NCBI GenBank assembly: GCA_030248295.1
Contig: JASANH010000253.1
Location: forward strand, 124,001-188,000
Direction: 5' to 3'
Length of the DNA stretch: 64,000 nt
Source of the DNA: Mesodorylaimus sp. YZB2_4
Lineage: Eukaryota; Nematoda; Enoplea; Dorylaimida; Dorylaimidae
Below the pieces are notes generated by a model, which was not told the DNA's origin, made no database searches, and saw only the letters and a program-made list of their open reading frames with translations. Shown here piece by piece: positions 43,901-51,064 of this stretch (position 1 is its first letter; each line of letters opens with the position of its first letter). A program made the position numbers and the translations under genes.

Positions 43901-46900
43901 ACACCGCCCAGATACAATTCCCCAACTCCACCGATGGGCACACGTTTCATGTCATTGTTGAGAACATAGCAGGTTGTATTTGCCACTTGAGTACCGATAC
44001 TTTTGTTGGTTCTTCTGTCTTGGATTAGATAAGGCCGTTTATGGCTCGTGATCGATACTTCTGTGGGTCCGTATCCATTGATGATCATTCCATCGAATGT
44101 GCTCCTGATCTTGTTGAACGTTACTTCACTGAAATCCTCTCCAACTGCGTCGATTCGAGTGAGGCAATGGTCGAATTGGTCATAACCGTACATTTGCAAA
44201 ACTGATGGTGTCCCAGACAGGTAAGTCACTTTGTTCTTGGATATATACTCGTACAGACGTTTTTTGTCCACTCGCATTTCATCGTTTAGTACAGCCAAGG
44301 TTTGGCCATTTAGCAGAGCGTCAGTCATTTGTTCAATGAAATGATCAAAGACAAAGTTGGAAAATGACAAAATGACTTCCTCCTGTTGTTGAAGTGAAAA
44401 AATTTTAGCCAACGAGATTTGAAGATTGACTACGCCGATGTGCTCCACCATGACGCCCTTGGGATTGCCAGAAGTGCCGGAAGTGTAAATCACATAGGCA
44501 AGATCGGTGGCCTTAGCAATCGGCTGGGGATTTGCTGTTTCGATGACCAAATTTGATGGATATCTAAGCGTCTCAATTTCTATTATTTTGATGCTGGCAC
44601 CAAAAAGTTGATGTAATTTTGCCGAATGCTTTTGATCAGCTATGATCACTTTTGAATGTGTATCGCCCAAAATGAATTTGATTCTGTCGTCAGGATAGCT
44701 TGGATCGATTGGGACATAGGCAGCTCCAGATTTCCATACTCCGAAGATACTCATGATCATAAGTTCGCTTTTGTCTTGGATTATTGCAATGAGGGTATCA
44801 GGCCTGATCTCAGTGACTGATCGTAAATAATGGGCTAGCTGATTGGATCGTTTGTTGAATTCACGATAGGTCATGTTTGCATTTTCATATATTACCGCCA
44901 CCTTTTCTGGATACTTTTCCGCCATATCTTCAAAAATTTGGTGTAGTAACTTCGTTTCTGGAAATTCTGCTTCTGTGTTATTCCATTGATTTATAATATC
45001 GATATCCACGGGACTGATCAGTTCCAAATCAGCGACTAATTTGTGGCAGTCGATTGTGATTTGGGCCAGCAGGACTTTGATCAGAGTGAGCATGCCAGTT
45101 ATCACGTCTTCTTCGAACAACTCACCAGCATACAATAAATTAAATTTGATGGACTCCCCAATTTCGTAAGCCATTACTGCCAATGGATAATTTAATTTTT
45201 CTACTGTTTCCTTCAGTTCGAATCGTAAAAGTTCTTTGTTCGCCGCAACTCGAGTTTTGTTCAAATGCGCATAATTCTCCAATACGAATAAGCTATCGAA
45301 CAAGTTGTGCATTGTCTCACCTTGATTCAACCTCGCCAGTTCTACGTGATCTCGAGTGTTGATTTCGTTCACTTGGTTTTGTAATTCTTTGATCGCATCA
45401 ATTATCGATTTTTCCCGATATCGTTCGTGATCAACAACTAATGGCAAAGTATTGATAAATAGTCCTACTGATGTTTCAATATTATCGATTGGAATATTCC
45501 TTCCAGAAACTAAAGTGCCTGTAATTGTCTGATTGCTGTTTCCATATGCATTCAGCAATTTGTGCCAAGCAAATTGGAGGACAGAATGCAAAGTGATGCA
45601 GTTTGATGAGCAAAAATTCTTGATCTTCGAGTATAATTCGGCATCAATAACGAGAGCTTTTTCTTTTTGCTCTTTGATGTGGTCGTAGTCACTGAGAGCA
45701 ACTTTGTACTTGTGCTCTTGCCTTACCAAACCGTTCAAATCGCACCGCTCTACAATTTGATCGATTTGTTGCCGCCAATATTCCAAGTGGTCATCACGAT
45801 GTTCTTCAAGATAGGTTTGGGCGAGGCAATAGCTAGTATCTGGGACTACGGTTACATGATTGCCTTTGACCAGTTCCAAGTAGGTCGTATGAACAAAGTC
45901 GTTCAAGATTGGGAAACTCCAGCCATCCAGGATGATATGGTGGCAGCTAAGCAATAGTTTGAATTTCTCCTCAGTTTGTTTGATCAAGTAGATACGAAAT
46001 AAGCTGCCTTTCTCCAATTGATATTTCTCCAAACGGTCTTGTTCTTGAATTCGCTTAATTTCTGATTCCTGCTTTGCTAATTCAGCTTGACTCAAGTCGA
46101 TGAATCGCCAGTCCAAGGCCTGAACTCGACACACTTTTTGTAAGACATTTTTTTCAGTGGCAAGAAAACGCAGCCGCAAGCTTGGATATTTAAATTGAGC
46201 GAATTCCCACGCCTGACGATATGTTTTTGGCTCAAGTGCGGTTTTGTACTCGTAGATGTATTGGACGATGTAGGCGTCATCGATGTGGCTCTGTTTCAAA
46301 TAGTGGTACATGAATCCTTGCTGCAAACTGTTGGCCAGATAGACCGCTTCGACATCCTCGTCCAACTCTGAACTTAGATCGGCGATGAACTTTTCTTTTG
46401 GCCTGTCATCGGTTGAATATGGCTCGGATGAGCTGATTTTTTCGGTCAAGAACTTAGCCAAGTTCTCAATATTCTTCAAAGCAAAAATTTCGTTTAGCGA
46501 TATATTGACTGCAAATAGTTTTCTGATTTGACTAATTAGTTGAATCGATCTAATACTATCACCTCCTAATCGCATGAAATCGTCCGTTTTGCTAATCTTG
46601 TCCCATGGGAAGTCAAGAATTTCAGACCAAATATAGATTAATTTATATTCCATTTGGGTCAGTGAACTAGGCTCGACCTCGCTGCCATCCAGTGTGTCCA
46701 AATCCGGTAGCGCCTTCACGTCAAGTTTTCCGTTAATTGTTACTGGAATCTTGTCCAATTTGATCAGCCGTATTGGAACCATATATTGTGGCAATTTAGA
46801 CTCCAAATACGTCATCATTTCGTTTTCTGATGATACAACGGCTGAATCAGGAACGAAGTAGCCAACCAAATACTTGCTTGTGCGTGACCCATCGTCATTT

Positions 46901-48369
46901 TGTGTTTGCTTAGCCACCACCACGCATTGCTTTACGCCTTGGAATAACGACCAAACTGATTCGATTTCACCCGGCTCGATCCGAATGCCATTTATCTTTA
47001 CTTGAGTATCGTTTCGGCCCAGATATTCCAGCTCACCATTCGGCAGCCATCGAGCAATGTCGCCAGTTTTGTAGATGCGATCATTCCAACCATCAAACTT
47101 CTCGTTTATGTTCTGGAAAGGATTGGTCAAGAATCGCTGCGATGTTAGGTCTGGGCGATTCAAATAGCCACGCGACACTCCGAGTCCACCAATAAATAGC
47201 TCACCACATTGACCTTCGGCAACTTCCTTTAAGTCACTATCCAGCACATAGCACCTCGCATGGGTCACTGGCTTTCCAACACTTCTGTCAACTCTCTCAT
47301 CATCTGGCCCATATTCTTTGAAGGCTGTAACAAAAGCAGATTCTGTGGGGCCGTATTCGTTGATAATTGCGCCTTTGAAGGTTTTTCTGATCTTCTTATA
47401 ACATGCCAAAGTCAATTCTTCGCCAGCAAATAGCAGTCGACGTAGGTTCGGACATTGAGAGTACTCATATTCCTGGAGCACTGAAGCAGTTCCATTCAGG
47501 TACGTGACCTGATGTTGTTTCAAGAATTGCTCAAATTTTGCAGGATCCTTTTTCATACTATCGTTGACAACAGCCAGGGTCTGTGAATTTAGCAAGGCCA
47601 TCAGTAGCTGCCTCATGAATGGTTCGAATACATAGGCTGAGAACAGGGCGATGACTTCTCGCTGCTCGCGAATTTTATACTTTTTTGCCAAATCCATAAT
47701 TGCATTGACCACATTTCTGTGTTCTTTGATGACCCCTTTCGGATTTCCAGTCGTTCCAGACGTATAGGTCACATAGGCCAGATTGAAGGCGGTCAGGTTT
47801 GGAACTGGATTTGATGCTTTTGTTTCCGCAGGTATTGACTCAATTTCTGTCACATTCAGACTAGCGTTCATCAGTTCGCTCAATCTCGAAGTATATTTTT
47901 TATTGGTGATTACCAATTTGGACTTGGTATCATCGAGGATGAATCTGATTCTTTCGTCAGGATAACTAGGATCAATCGGCACAAAAGCACCGCCCGACTT
48001 CCACACTCCGATGATGCTCATGATCATGTATTCGTTTTTGTCCAGTAGCAGCGCAATCAAGTTATCCGGATGAACACTGACCACTGAGTGAATGTGGTGG
48101 GCCAACTGGTTTGATCGAGTATTTAATTCTTTGTAGGTCATCTTGGCTTCATCGCAGATTACAGCTGTTTTTTCAGGCGATTCATTGGCCTTATCTTCGA
48201 AAATCTGGTTCAGGGTTTTGATCATTGGAAAATTAAGACCATCGTTTGTTTCCGCTGGCATATCGAAGGCAAAGCATTCCTTCAATCGAGGGCTAAGGAT
48301 TTCAGGGCTCTTTAACGGCCGTTCCAAAGTAGCGGTTTCGCGCTCATCGACTTCGCTTTCTTTGACCAT
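37909..48369 (-). CDS. pcbAB: ACV synthetase: tripeptide NRPS for L-aminoadipyl-L-Cys-D-Val
   Basis: One uninterrupted frame of 3486 residues. Domains, by approximate motif residue: A1 (YTSGTTGNPKG 205), T1 (LGGDSI 603), C1 (HHIILDGW 811), A2 (YTSGTSGNPKG 1298), T2 (1694), C2 (HHICFDGW 1888), A3 (2376), T3 (2772), E (HHLVVDTVSW 2956, then ESHGRQ and GWFTTMYPV) and TE (GWSFGG 3337). This order is that of ACV synthetase. By-eye pocket codes are EPRNLAEFVK (fungal aminoadipate code EPRNIVEFVK, 8/10), DHESDVGITK (Cys) and DFESTAAVYK (Val). The E domain would give D-Val and the TE would release ACV. All carrier Ser and His catalytic motifs are present. It starts only about 50 residues before A1, shorter than the fungal and bacterial enzymes I recall (3650-3790). 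Intronless, unlike its partner IPNS, which lies divergently 2.7 kb away. It needs a phosphopantetheinyl transferase from elsewhere. Horizontal transfer is likely. Confidence 0.95.
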   Translation of the reverse strand: MVKESEVDERETATLERPLKSPEILSPRLKECFAFDMPAETNDGLNFPMIKTLNQIFEDKANESPEKTAVICDEAKMTYKELNTRSNQLAHHIHSVVSVHPDNLIALLLDKNEYMIMSIIGVWKSGGAFVPIDPSYPDERIRFILDDTKSKLVITNKKYTSRLSELMNASLNVTEIESIPAETKASNPVPNLTAFNLAYVTYTSGTTGNPKGVIKEHRNVVNAIMDLAKKYKIREQREVIALFSAYVFEPFMRQLLMALLNSQTLAVVNDSMKKDPAKFEQFLKQHQVTYLNGTASVLQEYEYSQCPNLRRLLFAGEELTLACYKKIRKTFKGAIINEYGPTESAFVTAFKEYGPDDERVDRSVGKPVTHARCYVLDSDLKEVAEGQCGELFIGGLGVSRGYLNRPDLTSQRFLTNPFQNINEKFDGWNDRIYKTGDIARWLPNGELEYLGRNDTQVKINGIRIEPGEIESVWSLFQGVKQCVVVAKQTQNDDGSRTSKYLVGYFVPDSAVVSSENEMMTYLESKLPQYMVPIRLIKLDKIPVTINGKLDVKALPDLDTLDGSEVEPSSLTQMEYKLIYIWSEILDFPWDKISKTDDFMRLGGDSIRSIQLISQIRKLFAVNISLNEIFALKNIENLAKFLTEKISSSEPYSTDDRPKEKFIADLSSELDEDVEAVYLANSLQQGFMYHYLKQSHIDDAYIVQYIYEYKTALEPKTYRQAWEFAQFKYPSLRLRFLATEKNVLQKVCRVQALDWRFIDLSQAELAKQESEIKRIQEQDRLEKYQLEKGSLFRIYLIKQTEEKFKLLLSCHHIILDGWSFPILNDFVHTTYLELVKGNHVTVVPDTSYCLAQTYLEEHRDDHLEYWRQQIDQIVERCDLNGLVRQEHKYKVALSDYDHIKEQKEKALVIDAELYSKIKNFCSSNCITLHSVLQFAWHKLLNAYGNSNQTITGTLVSGRNIPIDNIETSVGLFINTLPLVVDHERYREKSIIDAIKELQNQVNEINTRDHVELARLNQGETMHNLFDSLFVLENYAHLNKTRVAANKELLRFELKETVEKLNYPLAVMAYEIGESIKFNLLYAGELFEEDVITGMLTLIKVLLAQITIDCHKLVADLELISPVDIDIINQWNNTEAEFPETKLLHQIFEDMAEKYPEKVAVIYENANMTYREFNKRSNQLAHYLRSVTEIRPDTLIAIIQDKSELMIMSIFGVWKSGAAYVPIDPSYPDDRIKFILGDTHSKVIIADQKHSAKLHQLFGASIKIIEIETLRYPSNLVIETANPQPIAKATDLAYVIYTSGTSGNPKGVMVEHIGVVNLQISLAKIFSLQQQEEVILSFSNFVFDHFIEQMTDALLNGQTLAVLNDEMRVDKKRLYEYISKNKVTYLSGTPSVLQMYGYDQFDHCLTRIDAVGEDFSEVTFNKIRSTFDGMIINGYGPTEVSITSHKRPYLIQDRRTNKSIGTQVANTTCYVLNNDMKRVPIGGVGELYLGGVGVARGYLNRPELTSDRFRVNPFQSEQEKLQGRNGRIYKTGDMVRWLRNGEIEYLGRNDFQVKIRGLRIELGEIESVLASYTGVKQGVVVARDHKQNGGAVRKYLVGYFVAGDSIQENEIKKYMQSRLPDYMVPNRLVQIEEVPVSISGKLDSKSLPAVEFLRTGSNHVAPRNEIEMKLCHLWSDLLGIPVTNIGIHDDFFSLGGDSLMVQRLFFKLSSIFSRNFTVTTIFQNKTIEAMSSYILDKEDAAHAIQQVKCNEAEVSFAQERLLFINEYDGGNEAYNVTMHLELAKTVNRRILKKSLKSVVARHEILRTVFLRQKPHGGYLQRVLAEDEAEKMLIIDEVEVSDLKALDHEMIKASKHIFHLEYDLPIQVTLLELATNGQCRWFMTVVTHHICFDGWSWTLFQRDLKAFYVFHAKAAKNVGLPVLSVQYKDFSAWQRQNFSNTNLKSLMDYWKPKLEGFEILNLTTDFSRPLQFDYSGIDLPFELDPDTTSQLKQLAMQLRVSMFSLLVSAYCLTMSIYANQNDIVIGTPVANRNRAELENMIGFFVNMLVLRVKIDHNASVDRFIQMVSDEVIKAQIHQEMPFEKLVKELKVPKDLSRHPIVQVVFSLNPFETSIKSEQSDSSNMEVAGYTPDQFNQRIAKYDLSTTITDLGQSIKGNFNFCSKLFKKRTVSRFIDTYAQTLRQFAKISDPDDVKLANIELVDRKVVDPLMASSLDIVSDMTLHQVFEEQVVNCRDKTAIVHLDKVLTYGDLNNRSNQMAYYLQTISPIMPDSMIALFLDKSELMLISILGVWKAGAAYVPIDPSYPNKRIQFILQDIEAKVIIANRKYADRIRKVTGSGTTLIEIDNPEIMDSINNHPVVNYQSLAASNNLAYVIYTSGTTGHPKGVLVEHRSVVNFSNDIQKRYFGHRPAQQQSVLFLSNYVFDFSVEQFALSILSSNKLILIDSDWTFDDQFYDYVNSNGLTYLSGTPTYLEQIDLSKLQHLRQVTVAGEAFTKNQFEKIRREFPGPLVNAYGITETTVYNMACRYENDDKYRNALGQVLSNMKLFVLNESLQILPPGAIGELYLAGDCLTRGYLNRPELTSQRFLPNPYQTEEEKKTGRFDRLYKSGDLVRYNALGELEYLRRNDLQVKIHGLRIELHEIELELSSYPAVKQCAVVPLNRQNDPGLGYDCLVGYYVSENNQKLDEGAIITAMQGRLPSFMIPARFIRVDDHLPTTINGKLDIKALPIVDFACDKEGYAAPRNATEKSICQIWSESLSISSIGIDDDFFRLGGDSIMSQQVCGRMRHALNITISVKDIFVHKTIRKIVDNFSFKTQSKVDIQSEKGILSGTVPMLPVQEWFFSKSLTNYAHWNQSFAIQTPELDLQKLKCALGKLIEYHDAFRLRYKKTGDSWVQFYDPASEVVGLEVLDVRCDQPFFETLAKWQSSFKLEVGPTYCIVYLHGYEDRSARVWFAMHHLVVDTVSWRIICQDLHTLYNGGELGPKGSSYRQWAKAVLEYPAKSDSEAHFWRTLANKTDTYNKKLETVVGSATTAAEAHIMLSSEQTDHLLRSCNQIYGAQINDLLLTALAYALQYITQDSTNYVTLESHGRQEIDSTLDVSRTVGWFTTMYPVELTVGENIRSSIQSVKDYLNLAVPNKGIGYGPAVGYGSDLPRVSFNYLGQFEAEKQKKWTLTDVTGKFRQDRSAESQDADHDLISITGICSNNRMQFSIASRLGRMETETFSAIFKSKLEEIIHHFTEPTSLVQPGIGSLGGFEPFVEFSGTSDNILFMLPPGEGGAESYFNNLVQKLTSLRLILFNNYYLYSNKPPTTFEDLAKVYIKYIRQIQPSGPYSLLGWSFGGVLSLEIARQLVQSGETIDNVIFIDSYFNAPKATNVIGKKEEECILDKINYLYAESRRAGDFKKLASTAAHIALFQAKKLNDMYKTEDEMRMYEYYMQTECNDLDTLIDRQRIRLVEMNDDNHTSWIYNQEILDEMRNVIESFYIKG

Positions 48370-48393
48370 TATTCAGTGTGATCGAGCGCAGCA

Positions 48394-48409
48394 CTGAAAA
48401 GAGAGTAAA
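48394..48409 (-). promoter_or_regulatory. Strong 3' splice site 24 nt upstream of ACVS ATG
   Basis: On the minus strand TTTACTCTCTTTTCAG lies immediately 5' of a 24-base leader and the ACVS start codon. It could close a 5' UTR intron or accept a spliced leader. Either way, the otherwise intronless synthetase has an animal-type expression signal. Confidence 0.5.
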
Positions 48410-48614
48410 GTCTGGTTCATGAGAGCTTTACTGTCTTAAAGAAGAAATAGGGAAGGGATTAATTTTACAAAGGTACTTTCACTCAACTCTTATGTCGCTT
48501 TGCTGCCTGTCACTTTTAATTCAGTTCTGTGCGGTTTTTCAGCGAACATTCTTACTACGCCTCAAGCCTCAGGCATAGTTAGGACTGCTGATCCTCTTTG
48601 AGAACCTCTTAGCA

Positions 48615-48659
48615 GCACCTATTAACTATAGTAAACTGTTTACTTTAGTTGATAGGTGC
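48615..48659. repeat. 45-bp near-palindrome upstream of ACVS
   Basis: Arms GCACCTATTAACTATAGTAAAC and its complement differ at two positions around a central base. It lies 245 bp upstream of the synthetase ATG, inside the divergent intergenic region. It may be a foldback-element scar or a dyad binding site. Confidence 0.7.
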
Positions 48660-51045
48660 GGAACAACACACCAAAGGAATGCTATATGGGGTATGTTCTG
48701 CCGCAGAGCAATGTCACAGTGTTATGACGATTTGTACAGCTTAAAATCAGATACTATAGATTTCGGTCTGGATGTGTGTGACGAGCGGTCAAGTGAAATT
48801 TGTTAATAAATCTGATGTGGACCCTACGACGTGGAAAAGAAGAAAATGCAAAGCCGCAGACGATGAACTGAAATTTTAAATGGATCCTAGCGCTTGCATA
48901 TACAAGTGGTCAGTGGTCAGTGGACAGTGGACAAGAAGGTGCCAGACGCCAGGACAGCTAGTTGACTTGTAAGTTAACTATGTACAGTATGTACAGTTTC
49001 GAGAAGGCTACGGATAAGGGATGAGTTGGATTTGAATTTTAAAAGGGTTCGGTCTTTGGCTCATATCCGTTATAAAAAGGTCCTTTTTGTGGAGTAAACT
49101 GTGTAGCCAAGTCTTTTGCAAGGTCTCCAAGGTGGGAACATGGACTTCATTAAAACTTAATGAAGTTCAAGTAACATGGCTCACCACTGTTAATTCCTAT
49201 CACTGCGTAGCTCCATCCGAAACTCAGTCACCCTCCAGCCGCGTCAGCCTGAGAGTTACTACTTTTCTAGCATTATTCAGTACTACTCAACAGTTCAGCC
49301 AGATCATAGGAATCATCTCAGAAAGTGCCACTTACCTATTTTTCCCACGTCGAAAAGCAATTTCTCTTACCCACACTCACGATCAGCTCGTCTCGAGCTT
49401 TTACAGTAAACAAACGTCTTCTTTGAAGGTTCAGTGTAAACCGACTGATCAGCACTTAACTTTGACAGACTTTCTGAATTCTAAGACTTGCGCATCTTTA
49501 AAAAGGAGGCGTGCCTACACTGGTGCAGGCCGTGTTGACATGCAGCCAACCTCCGGGTTGAAGATAAGATGTGCTCATACGTAAGGGTCGCGTTTATGGC
49601 ATGTATATACAGGCAATTAGGATAACCACCTTGGCATGTTCAGCTAACAGCACCGCAATATTTACGTCAAAATTGCTTCACAAAGTGCAACACTTGCTGT
49701 CAATATCCTGCATACATCGTCATTTGTAAATGGTGGTGGCGTTCGTCGAAATTGTCTTTCAAGAGATGAGCGTGTGTCATACTCTTGTAAACTGCACGGT
49801 GTCAGACCCCGCCATGTAGCTGGCCTTTCAGTAAGCACTTGCGCTAAAAGTTAATTGACCACCCAGTTTGTTGACAGATGGCAACTTAAGCTTAACAAAG
49901 CGCACACGTGCATCCAATATGCTGCTTACTTTCGTACCTTCCAGCCAGCTTCACTGCGTGCGTCACAGTCGACGCAAGTAAAATACAGATTGACAGATAA
50001 GACAATGTTGGCTGTAATGCATCAAGATACGATTTCATTTTTGTAAACGTTTGCGGTGCATGGCTTCTTCCATCCACGACAGGTGCTAATCAGAATCACT
50101 GGTGCTTGCTCGATGAAGAAAGCACTTCACACCCATTCCTTGTTCGTCGAACGTGATATGGTTTGACGAAAAGTCCCCCCCCCCCTCTTTGACATTGTTA
50201 TAGTAACAACCTTATCTGGCCAGAGCCCACGAGATTTTTGGTGTGCGTGGTCAGGTACAAACAAGGTTCTTGATTCGAAATGCTGTTCTTTCTGGTGAAC
50301 TTAGCTATAAAAGCTCCGCGTGAGCCAGTAGCTATAAAGTGCCCTTGAGACGAGCTATCATTGCAGGCAAATAATTGCGACATTGGTGCGAGGAGAACCA
50401 TTATTGAATATAACTTTGAACAAGAGCTCAGAAAAAGAAGTAAGCTCTTCTGTTTTTTAAGTTTTACTGGTGTGATCATCCCCAACTGCTCTGTTTGAGC
50501 ATGGGATATAGAGAAGCGGTCGCTAGCCGCGTGCTAGCTCGTCCTGTCATCGTGGTGAGATACCTAGATGATAAGCGAGCAATGCACCTATGTAAAGTCA
50601 GGATGTCAGGTGAGAAATAAACTCAAAGATAAGGACGGGCTAAGAATGTCTTCTTTGATGCCAACAATCAAAAGCGACTCCGCATAAAAACACCCTACTC
50701 TCACACCGAACTCACGAATTCTGATATCCGCTCCTTATCAACGCTATCATATCAATTACTAGGGTAGGGCCTCTAGTGGCTAAACCAAGTCAACTAAAAA
50801 AGCCCTATGAAGCTGGCTTTGCCCGCTGTTAATTTTAAATCTCATAAGACCCGTGCTGGAGGTGTGCTGAGGGGTCCTATAATGAATTTTTAAGTTTGTG
50901 GAAAGACCCCTAAAAGGGCTTAGCCGATATCGATTTCTTTCACAGTGGTGATCTGCCTGATATGCAGGTTTTCCGTTGCATAGCCGCTTGTCCGATTGAT
51001 CAATGCAATACTATCATCGATCCAAAAAAAGCATATCCAACTAGA

Positions 51046-51058
51046 CTGAATATTTTAG
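51046..51058 (+). promoter_or_regulatory. 3' splice site 6 nt upstream of IPNS ATG
   Basis: ACTGAATATTTTAG is followed by only six bases before ATG 51065. Such close spacing is typical of a trans-spliced leader acceptor, or of a 5' UTR intron ending just before the start codon. Confidence 0.45.
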
Positions 51059-51064
51059 GCAATC

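Larger units (their letters stand above)
48370..51064. promoter_or_regulatory. Shared divergent intergenic region of ACVS and IPNS
   Basis: The 2695-bp gap between the two start codons must contain both promoters. Splice-acceptor-like sites close to each ATG are listed separately. A 45-bp near-palindrome lies at 48615-48659, a GGTCAGTGGTCAGTGGACAG repeat at about 48908-48927, and a C-run near 50177. Open frames of 60-165 residues inside it start with non-ATG codons or show no domain, so I see no third gene. One minus frame (50198-50485) has an N-terminal hydrophobic stretch but nothing recognisable. Confidence 0.6.

Noticed and set aside
37909-48369. Synthetase as a homologue of the nematode hybrid PKS-NRPS (nrps-1/nemamide type)
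   Set aside because: No ketosynthase, acyltransferase or other PKS domain; three-module A-T-C-A-T-C-A-T-E-TE order and Cys/Val codes identify ACVS instead.
49087-49584. 165-residue plus-strand open frame between ACVS and IPNS
   Set aside because: It starts with GTG, has no domain, no signal peptide and no coding-like composition; probably chance.
50198-50485. 95-residue minus frame with a hydrophobic N-terminal part in the ACVS-IPNS spacer
   Set aside because: It has an ATG and some secretion-like character, but no recognisable motif, repeat or cleavage pattern and no splice partner. Kept only as a remark.
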